Shown here: in pieces, positions 1 through 6,303 of the stretch
Layout: every line of letters starts with the position of its first letter
Numbering within the stretch: the stretch's first letter is position 1
Assembly: GCA_027083715.1 (NCBI GenBank)
Contig: JALWNR010000633.1
Coordinates: 1-11,280 of the forward strand
Length of the DNA: 11,280 nt
Reading direction: 5' to 3'
Source of the DNA: Bacteroidales bacterium
GTDB lineage: Bacteria; Bacteroidota; Bacteroidia; Bacteroidales; NBLH01
Program-made: the position numbers and the translations under genes
The notes under the pieces: generated by a model
Databases searched by the model: none
What the model saw: the letters and a program-made list of their open reading frames with translations, nothing else
What the model was told of the DNA's origin: nothing

Positions 1-78
1 TCAAAAGGTGCATTAAGTTACTTGAATCTGGCAAGAGAGTTATTACAAAATAACGAAGTTGAAGAAGAAGTAGAATAA
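1..78 (+). CDS. parA: ParA chromosome-partition ATPase, C-terminal end (partial)
   Basis: Only the last 25 codons and a TAA stop are present. The frame is open from base 1 and reads SKGALSYLNLARELL, followed by an acidic tail ending EEEVE. The SxGAxSYxxLAxEL pattern is typical of the C-terminus of chromosomal ParA/Soj ATPases, and the next gene is parB, which makes the assignment fairly safe despite the short piece. ParA proteins bind DNA non-specifically in their ATP form and, with ParB, move or organise the replication-origin region. The Walker motifs lie upstream of the window and cannot be checked. Confidence 0.8.
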   Translation, partial: SKGALSYLNLARELLQNNEVEEEVE

Positions 79-97
79 ATTTTATTAACAAATCTTT

Positions 98-140
98 TAA
101 ATCGAGTAAGTAACTGACTATTAGAACATTACCCGATTTA
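98..140. repeat. Imperfect 12-bp inverted repeat in the parA-parB gap
   Basis: TAAATCGAGTAA at 98-109 pairs with TTACCCGATTTA at 129-140. Eleven of 12 positions are complementary (the mismatch is A105/C133) around a 19-nt loop. It lies wholly between the parA stop (78) and the parB ATG (163). As RNA it would form a stem-loop in the parA-parB message. It has no T-run after it, so it is not a classic intrinsic terminator. It could be an attenuator, an mRNA processing or stability element, or a protein-binding site; nothing in the sequence decides between these. Confidence 0.6.
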
Positions 141-162
141 GCTAATAATTGTCCCGCAAAAT

Positions 163-1056
163 ATGGTAGCAAAAAAGAAAGCATTAGGTAGAGGGTTAGG
201 TGCACTTATTGATGATGCTAAATATGAAAAAAGACCGGTTGATGAAGCTGTTTCAACAAGTGCAATTGCCGAGATAGACATATCAAAAATTGAAACCAAT
301 CCGTTTCAACCTCGTAAAGAATTTGATCAAGAAGCATTACAAGAGCTTGCTAATTCTATAAAAGAGTTAGGAATCATCCAGCCTATTACCGTAAAAAAAA
401 TTAATGATGAAAAATTTCAATTAATTTCCGGTGAAAGACGTTTTCGTGCATCAAAAATTGCAGGACTTAAAAAAATAATTGCTTTTGTTCGCGATGCAAA
501 CGATCAAGGGTTGCTTGAAATGGCACTTGTTGAAAATATTCAGCGCGAAGATTTAAACTCCATTGAAATTGCCGTTACCTATCAACGTTTGATGGATGAA
601 TGCCAATTAACACAAGAAAAACTCAGCGACCGCATCGGAAAAAAAAGAGCAACCATAGCAAACTATTTGCGTTTATTGAAATTGCCTGCCGAAATTCAAG
701 TGGGTGTACGCGATAAAAGAATTAGCATGGGACATGCAAAAGCACTGATAAACATGGATGACCCCGATGCCCAACTTAAAGTTTTTTACAAAATTATCAA
801 TGAAGGTCTTTCGGTACGTGGAGCAGAGGCACTGGTTCGCGAAATTAAGTTCCCCGTAAATAAAGAAAAAACAAAAACTGCAAAATTTGAATTACCCAAA
901 CAATTTTTGGATATCAGAGACACTTTAAAGAAACAATTAAGTACAAAAGTAGATTTAAAAAGAAATGAAAACGGAAAAGGCAGTATCACTATTTCGTTTA
1001 ACTCAGAAGATGAATTTAACAGAATAACCGAAATATTGTTAAAAGGAGCTAAATAG
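163..1056 (+). CDS. parB: ParB/Spo0J chromosome-partition protein (CTP-dependent DNA clamp)
   Basis: This is a complete ParB of 297 residues, a usual length for chromosomal ParB. It opens with the conserved basic KKKALGRGLGALI segment (res. 4-16), which in the family contacts ParA and stimulates its ATPase. The ParB/Srx nucleotide-binding domain follows (about 38-130), with NPFQPRK (46-52), the CTP-binding box GERRFRA (90-96) and ENIQRED (124-130). A helix-turn-helix parS-binding region spans about 148-172 (KLSDRIGKKRATIANYLRLL), followed by GHAKAL (190-195). Residues about 245-297 form the C-terminal dimerisation domain. The ATG at 163 places the basic N-terminus at the start as expected. 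ParB loads at parS, slides as a clamp and works with the upstream ParA. No convincing parS site was found in the window. Confidence 0.97.
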   Translation: MVAKKKALGRGLGALIDDAKYEKRPVDEAVSTSAIAEIDISKIETNPFQPRKEFDQEALQELANSIKELGIIQPITVKKINDEKFQLISGERRFRASKIAGLKKIIAFVRDANDQGLLEMALVENIQREDLNSIEIAVTYQRLMDECQLTQEKLSDRIGKKRATIANYLRLLKLPAEIQVGVRDKRISMGHAKALINMDDPDAQLKVFYKIINEGLSVRGAEALVREIKFPVNKEKTKTAKFELPKQFLDIRDTLKKQLSTKVDLKRNENGKGSITISFNSEDEFNRITEILLKGAK

Positions 1057-1085
1057 TGTGCTTTTTTTGAAGATGAAGATTTTTG

Positions 1086-1742
1086 ATGATGTGGAAAAAT
1101 TATTTAAAGGCATGCATATTAACAGTAGTATTTGCAGTATTGCACAGTAGTCTTTTTGCTCAAATTGAAGATTTCCCCGATACATTAAGAATAGACAGTT
1201 CACATCAGGAACTAAAAATGATTGTCCAAAAAAAAGACAGTACAATCCTTGTTCCCGTTGACAGCCTTTCAGGCACAAGTACTTCACAAAAAGAATGGAA
1301 CCCTAAAAAATCGTGGTGGATGTCGGCAATTTTGCCGGGGTTAGGACAAGCACATAACCGGAAATATTGGAAAATACCGATTATTTACACCATTTTTGCC
1401 GCCTCATTATACATGATTGAAGATAATAATTTTAAATACAAAATTTATAAAGATGCCTATGCTGTGTATGCAATTGAGGGACCACCCTCTTGGTCACCAA
1501 CTATAAATGAAACACAGCTTAAAGACAGGAAAGATTTTTATCGAAGAAACCGCGATTTGAGTATTATCCTAGGTTCTGTTTTTTACCTGATGAATATTCT
1601 TGATGCCAGCGTTGATGCAAATTTAATGGATTTTGACATTAGCGATGACCTTAGTTTAAGAGTTGAACCTCAAATAAAACCGGTAAAAATCAGTTCAAAA
1701 AATGCCTTTGGGCTGAAATTTGTAATGTCATTAAATAATTAA
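1086..1742 (+). CDS. DUF5683 small membrane protein of unknown function
   Basis: A protein of about 218 residues. The start is one of the paired ATGs at 1086/1089; a TTG at 1083 is in frame but less likely. It begins with a signal-peptide-like stretch (WKNYLKACILTVVFAVLHSSLFAQ) with probable cleavage before the Gln. A Ser/Thr/Asp-rich linker leads to the DUF5683 core. That core has WNPKKSWWMSAILPGLGQ (about res. 71-88), then a YWKIPI motif and a hydrophobic segment (IIYTIFAASLYMI). A second hydrophobic segment (LSIILGSVFYLMNILDASVDA) follows, then the conserved LMDFDISDDLSLR near the C-terminus. The PGLGQ...YWKIPI motif resembles TM2-type membrane hairpins. It lies 29 nt after parB. From memory, this parB-DUF5683 adjacency recurs in Bacteroidota, which suggests an envelope role tied to segregation, but no function is established. 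Confidence 0.85.
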   Translation: MMWKNYLKACILTVVFAVLHSSLFAQIEDFPDTLRIDSSHQELKMIVQKKDSTILVPVDSLSGTSTSQKEWNPKKSWWMSAILPGLGQAHNRKYWKIPIIYTIFAASLYMIEDNNFKYKIYKDAYAVYAIEGPPSWSPTINETQLKDRKDFYRRNRDLSIILGSVFYLMNILDASVDANLMDFDISDDLSLRVEPQIKPVKISSKNAFGLKFVMSLNN

Positions 1743-1760
1743 ATAAAAAAAGAGTTTATT

Positions 1761-3353
1761 ATGGATTGGAAAAGATTTCTTTTATCAGCAACCATCGTAT
1801 TTGGATTTGGATTGAATACTTATGCAGATATTCACCCAACAGATACAATAGTTGCCGATAAAAATGAGAGTAAACAAATTGAGGAAGACTTGGATAGTCT
1901 CCTGAATTTATGGTATATAAAAAACTCTGTAAAAAGCAGTGAATTACAATATGTTAAAGTTTCAGCCAAAGAAGCGGATGTAAAACAATTACCGGACTCT
2001 GTTTTAATTAAACGCTTAGGCGAAATTCCATCGTTAATTGAACTGCCCTATAATTCAATAATCAGAAGATATATTGAGTTATACACACGCCGCAGAACTG
2101 CACCTATACTAATCGGACTAAGCGATTATTATTTCCCGATGTTTGAACGAATTTTAGACAAACACGATTTGCCTTTAGAATTAAAATACCTCCCGATTAT
2201 AGAATCAGCATTAAACCCACGAGCAGTTTCCAGAGCAGGTGCAACTGGTCTATGGCAGTTTATGTACAGCACAGGAAGAATTTATCATTTGGAAATAAAT
2301 TCTTTTGTTGACGAACGGCGTGATCCGGAACGCTCATCAGAAGCAGCTGCCGAGTTTTTATCACATTTATACGATATGTACAAAGATTGGACATTGGTAA
2401 TCGCTGCCTATAACTGTGGACCCGGAAATGTAAATAAAGCAATTCGCCGAGCAGGAGGAAAACGCGATTATTGGGATATTTATCCTTACCTGCCAAGAGA
2501 AACAAGAGGCTATGTGCCTGCATTTATTGGTGCAGCGTACTTAATGAATTATTACAGCAAACATAATATAAAACCGATTGATATAAAAATGCCGGTTATG
2601 ACAGATACTATTATGGTAACAAAAAAATTACATTTCATGCAAGTTGCCGATGTATTAAAAATACCGGTAGAACAAATTCGTGATTTAAATCCGCAATATA
2701 AAAAAGATATTATTCCGGTTACCACCGAACCCTACCCTTTACGATTGCCCTTAAAGTATTCATTGGCATTCATTGATGTAGAAGATTCAATCTATTCTTA
2801 TAAAGATTCGATCTATTTCAACCCTAAAAGAGTAGTTATTACCCCAAAAAAATATTCTTCAAAAAATTATTATGCTTCATCTTATCAATCAAATTACAAA
2901 CCACCATCAACAAAAAACAAAACAAAACTTACTTACACCGTAAAATCAGGTGATGCTCTTAGTTTAATTGCAGGGTGGTATAATGTGAGAGTAAGTGATT
3001 TAAAATATTGGAACAAAATTGGTTACCGCAGCAAAATACGTGTAGGTCAAAAGCTGACTGTTTATGTTCCCAATAAAAAGGCATATACTTATAAAAAAAT
3101 AAACAGTATGAGCTTTGATGAAAAAAATAAATTAGTTTATAAAAATAAGCCCAACTCTAACACCAATCCTAACTATAAGTATGACCCGAATTATATTTAT
3201 CATACAGTTAGGAGTGGAGAAAATCTTTGGACAATTGCCAAAAAATATCAAGGAGTCAGTAATACGGATATTATGAAATTAAACAAATTCACCGAAGAAG
3301 ACGTACGTAAATTAAAACCCGGACAAATAATTAAAATTAAAAAGAAAAGCTGA
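1761..3353 (+). CDS. MltD-like lytic transglycosylase with LysM domains
   Basis: This is an exported peptidoglycan-cleaving enzyme of 530 residues. A signal peptide (res. 1 to about 22, ending TYA) is followed by a helical N-region. The GH23/SLT catalytic domain runs from about res. 125 to 270: the probable catalytic acid is Glu148 in PIIESALN, with GLWQFM and AYN (216-218) completing the family motifs. A degenerate LysM-like segment follows at about 285-335 (VADVLKIPVEQIRDLNPQYK). Two clear LysM repeats sit at about 390-437 (YTVKSGDALSLIAGWYNV) and 480-527 (YHTVRSGENLWTIAKKY). They are separated by Tyr/Ser/Lys/Asn-rich linkers. Enzymes of this family cut the MurNAc-GlcNAc bond and form 1,6-anhydroMurNAc; LysM repeats bind the glycan. 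The gene starts 18 nt after DUF5683 and ends with tandem stops (TGA TAA). The family call is secure; MltD orthology is inferred from domain order. Confidence 0.95.
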   Translation: MDWKRFLLSATIVFGFGLNTYADIHPTDTIVADKNESKQIEEDLDSLLNLWYIKNSVKSSELQYVKVSAKEADVKQLPDSVLIKRLGEIPSLIELPYNSIIRRYIELYTRRRTAPILIGLSDYYFPMFERILDKHDLPLELKYLPIIESALNPRAVSRAGATGLWQFMYSTGRIYHLEINSFVDERRDPERSSEAAAEFLSHLYDMYKDWTLVIAAYNCGPGNVNKAIRRAGGKRDYWDIYPYLPRETRGYVPAFIGAAYLMNYYSKHNIKPIDIKMPVMTDTIMVTKKLHFMQVADVLKIPVEQIRDLNPQYKKDIIPVTTEPYPLRLPLKYSLAFIDVEDSIYSYKDSIYFNPKRVVITPKKYSSKNYYASSYQSNYKPPSTKNKTKLTYTVKSGDALSLIAGWYNVRVSDLKYWNKIGYRSKIRVGQKLTVYVPNKKAYTYKKINSMSFDEKNKLVYKNKPNSNTNPNYKYDPNYIYHTVRSGENLWTIAKKYQGVSNTDIMKLNKFTEEDVRKLKPGQIIKIKKKS

Positions 3354-3370
3354 TAAATTTCTGCCTTTAA

Positions 3371-5002
3371 ATGAAGCCATTTAACATATTAATCTTTATG
3401 CTCTCTGTCTTTTTCGGGATGTTGATATTATCTTTACTTATCCCGAAAGATGGATTAAAAATTACCAATAGCTGGACAGTGCATTTCCCTTCGCTTGAAG
3501 AGACATTTATGCCCCAAGAAGATAAATATGTTGATATTACTGAAATTATTGCAAAAAATCAAGTGCCCGACACGTTAGACAAAAATGTAGATGAACCGTT
3601 AGAAAAAGCTTTTTTAAAAGATTCAAGCATTGTTTATTATCAACCCTTAAACATTAAACCCGGACAAGTAAGACAAAAAATTGAATACGGAAAAAATGGG
3701 AAAGCAGCCCTGTTTCCTTTTTTTAAACAACTTTTTAGTTTAACAAAATCAGGAAAGCTAATAAGAATTTTACATTACGGAGACTCTCAAATTGAAGCAG
3801 ACAGAATGACTTCCTACCTACGTTATAAACTTCAGACACAATTTGGAGGTTATGGGCCGGGGCTGATTCCGGCAGTTCAACCATACGACTTTCGTTCGCC
3901 GGCAGTTATCGAGTTTGAAGGCAGTTGGAAAAGATACCCGGGTTACGGAAAAAGAGATACAACGGTTTGGCATAAGCGATATGGTGTTCTGGCAAGTTTT
4001 AGCCGCTTTGCTCCGATAAAATACCCTGAACCGATAATTATTGATAGTGTAAATCAAGATACTACCCTAATAATCAATAATCAAGATACTGCTCGAACAA
4101 CTAAAAATCAAGAAGTAGCAAACAATAACAAACAAGACGTTTCTAAAATTTATTCTGCCAATTTAACAATAAAGCCCTCGCCTTATGCAGTAAAAAGAGT
4201 AAAGCAATATACTCAGGCACGTCTTTTTTACGGATACAACGAAAAACCATTCAATTTAAAATTATATACCGGAGAAACTTTATTTAGCGAAAACACTTTG
4301 GCTGCCTCAAATAGTTTGCAGGTAAAACGTTGGTTGTTTGAGCACCCACCTAAATATCTGCATCTGGAATTTAGAGGCGAAGATAGCCCTGATATTTTTG
4401 CGCTCGCACTGGATGGAACAAGAGGTATTGCAGTAGATAATATTCCTTTACGCGGGTCGGGAGGAATTGTTTTTACAAATTCAGACCAAACACTTTTGGC
4501 AAATATTTATAAAAAGTTAAATGTTAAATTAGTAATACTTCAATTTGGAGGGAATGTTGCTCCCGGAATGCGCGATAATTACAATTTTTATGAGCGTTCT
4601 TTTTATCGACAAATTAAAGCAATTCAGCGGCTGATACCGGGAGTATCGATTATAGTTATTGGTTTGGGCGATATGTCGATGAAAGAAAAGGATATATATG
4701 TGAGTTATCCGAACATAAAATTAATTCGTGATGCGCTTAAAAATGCCAGTTTTAAAGCAGGCTGTGCATTTTGGGATATGTATGAGGCAATGGGTGGAGA
4801 AAACTCCATGCCCAGTTGGGTATTCTCCGAACCGGCGCTTGCAGAAAAAGATTTTATCCATTTTACCGTTCGCGGTTCAAAAATTATTGCAAAAATGTTT
4901 TACAGGGCATTAATGCTTGATTATGAAAATTTTATTAAAACACAAAATAGCTTACCCATAAATGATGATGAAGGAAAAGTGCAGCTTAGTTCAAATAAAT
5001 AA
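3371..5002 (+). CDS. SGNH-hydrolase-like exported protein, copy 1 (candidate O-acetyltransferase/esterase)
   Basis: A protein of 543 residues with an N-terminal hydrophobic anchor (about 5-24) and a predicted periplasmic body. The SGNH blocks are readable: block I HYGDSQ with the nucleophile Ser139, a block II glycine in RGSGG (361-365), block III QFGGN with Asn395, and block V D494-F-I-H497, giving the Asp/His pair. All four family residues are therefore present, although block III lacks the usual Asp after Asn. An Asn/Gln-rich insert with a 9-residue repeat (about 228-254) lies between blocks I and II. The sequence around GDSQIEAD and WDMYEAMGG is shared with the next gene. It starts 17 nt after the transglycosylase and is followed two genes later by an MBOAT protein, so transfer or removal of acetyl groups on a periplasmic glycan is the likely role. 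PatB-type transferase and acetylesterase cannot be told apart. Confidence 0.85.
   Translation: MKPFNILIFMLSVFFGMLILSLLIPKDGLKITNSWTVHFPSLEETFMPQEDKYVDITEIIAKNQVPDTLDKNVDEPLEKAFLKDSSIVYYQPLNIKPGQVRQKIEYGKNGKAALFPFFKQLFSLTKSGKLIRILHYGDSQIEADRMTSYLRYKLQTQFGGYGPGLIPAVQPYDFRSPAVIEFEGSWKRYPGYGKRDTTVWHKRYGVLASFSRFAPIKYPEPIIIDSVNQDTTLIINNQDTARTTKNQEVANNNKQDVSKIYSANLTIKPSPYAVKRVKQYTQARLFYGYNEKPFNLKLYTGETLFSENTLAASNSLQVKRWLFEHPPKYLHLEFRGEDSPDIFALALDGTRGIAVDNIPLRGSGGIVFTNSDQTLLANIYKKLNVKLVILQFGGNVAPGMRDNYNFYERSFYRQIKAIQRLIPGVSIIVIGLGDMSMKEKDIYVSYPNIKLIRDALKNASFKAGCAFWDMYEAMGGENSMPSWVFSEPALAEKDFIHFTVRGSKIIAKMFYRALMLDYENFIKTQNSLPINDDEGKVQLSSNK
4052..4132 (+). repeat. Three degenerate 27-bp tandem repeats inside SGNH copy 1
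   Basis: AATCAAGATACT occurs at 4052-4063 and again at 4079-4090, and AATCAAGA recurs at 4106-4113, giving an exact 27-nt period. The encoded 9-residue units are NQDTTLIIN, NQDTARTTK and NQEVANNNK. The period is a multiple of three, so the frame is kept. A looser fourth start (CAAGAC, QDV) follows at about 4133. The repeat lies in a predicted surface insert between catalytic blocks I and II. Confidence 0.75.
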
Positions 5003-6272
5003 TTTTTTGAAATATACATTATTAATATTTGTACTTCTAATTGCCCATAAATTTAAGGCTCAAAACGATTATCCATTACAAATTAGCTACTATAATTTTA
5101 TACATTACGATAAAAATATTATCAAATTTCCCGGGGATAGTACTGATTTTGAGCATTTATTCAGCAAAATAGATACTTTAATTTTAGATGGTAAGGGAAA
5201 AATACGAATTGTACACATCGGCGGTTCACATATTCAGGCGGATATTTATTCCGGTAGAATGCGTGAACGCTTACAAACTTTTTATCCGGGGCTAAATGGT
5301 GGACGTGGCTCTGTTTTTCCGTATAGAATTAGTAAAACCAATACACCCAAATCGTACACTGTACACTACACAGGAAAATGGCAATCTTGCCGAAATGTTG
5401 AACAAAAAAAGCATTGCACATTGGGTTTAAGCGGTATTGCACTAAGCACGTCTGATACCACTGCAAGTATAAGCATTGAACTTAAAAAAGACAGCTTAGT
5501 AAGCTACTACTTCAATCAAATCAGGGTATTTTACAAAACGGATATTGCATCTTTTCAACCGGATTTTCCGAATATGAAAATTGACAGTATTCTAACAGAC
5601 AGTTTGTTGGGTTATGCAACTTATTATTTTGCAAAAGAATACCATTCATTTAAAATGAATTTAAAACAAACCGACAGTTTACAAAAACATTTCACTTTAT
5701 ATGATATTACCTTAGAAAATGATGATCCCGGCTTTGTTTATTATGCGATGGGCGTGAACGGAGCAAGTTTTCCTTCCTTTTTAAAATGTGCTTTGTTTGA
5801 AAATCATCTGAAAGCAATAAATCCTGATTTGGTAATTATTTCCTTAGGAACAAATGATGCATATACCACACACTTCAAACCTGAATTTTACCGCTCAAAT
5901 TACCAAAAAATGATAAACCGGATAAAAAAAACATTACCTAATGTAGCAATAATGGCTACTGTGGCTAACGACAGCTATTTATTTCGTAGATACCCGAACA
6001 AAAATACAGAATTGGCACAAAAAGTGATTTATGATGTGGCAAAGAAAAATAATTGCGGTATTTGGGATTTTTATGAAATTATGGGCGGATTTAATTCATC
6101 ATCGCTTTGGTTAGATAAAAAATTGATGAGAAAAGACCTTGTACATTTTAGCCTGCAAGGATATTTATTAAAAGGTGATTTATTTTTCAATGCATTTATA
6201 AAAGCATATAACAACTATTTGGATGCAAAAGAGCATAAAGAAACAAATTTAAAGGCACTATTAAAAAACTGA
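4962..6272 (+). CDS. SGNH-hydrolase-like exported protein, copy 2 (paralogue of the preceding gene)
   Basis: A protein of 436 residues with a signal peptide (core YTLLIFVLLIAHKFKAQ, about 18-34). Block I is HIGGSH, with nucleophile Ser89 but Gly where the family usually has Asp. Block II is GVNGAS (264-269), block III SLGTND (294-299) and block V D392-L-V-H395, so the Ser-Gly-Asn-His set is complete. Its layout matches the preceding protein: RIVHIGGSHIQAD against RILHYGDSQIEAD, and WDFYEIMGG against WDMYEAMGG. An old duplication is the simplest reading. The start is one of three consecutive ATGs (4962, 4965, 4968), which overlap the upstream coding end by 35-41 nt; a TTG at 5007 would remove the overlap but is a weaker start. 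With MBOAT next, it is a candidate acetyl-accepting or acetyl-removing partner on cell-wall or surface glycan. Confidence 0.85.
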   Translation: MMMKEKCSLVQINNFLKYTLLIFVLLIAHKFKAQNDYPLQISYYNFIHYDKNIIKFPGDSTDFEHLFSKIDTLILDGKGKIRIVHIGGSHIQADIYSGRMRERLQTFYPGLNGGRGSVFPYRISKTNTPKSYTVHYTGKWQSCRNVEQKKHCTLGLSGIALSTSDTTASISIELKKDSLVSYYFNQIRVFYKTDIASFQPDFPNMKIDSILTDSLLGYATYYFAKEYHSFKMNLKQTDSLQKHFTLYDITLENDDPGFVYYAMGVNGASFPSFLKCALFENHLKAINPDLVIISLGTNDAYTTHFKPEFYRSNYQKMINRIKKTLPNVAIMATVANDSYLFRRYPNKNTELAQKVIYDVAKKNNCGIWDFYEIMGGFNSSSLWLDKKLMRKDLVHFSLQGYLLKGDLFFNAFIKAYNNYLDAKEHKETNLKALLKN

Positions 6273-6303
6273 TTATAAGACATTAAAAAAACAATAGCTT
6301 ATC

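Noticed and set aside
1056..1075. GTG at 1056 or ATG at 1073 as starts for the DUF5683 gene
   Set aside because: The GTG frame meets a TGA at 1068, and the ATG at 1073 is in another frame; the signal-peptide sequence begins properly at 1086/1089.
4728..4913. Small reading frame within SGNH copy 1
   Set aside because: It is a shifted frame over the conserved block V region of the real gene and shows no features of its own.
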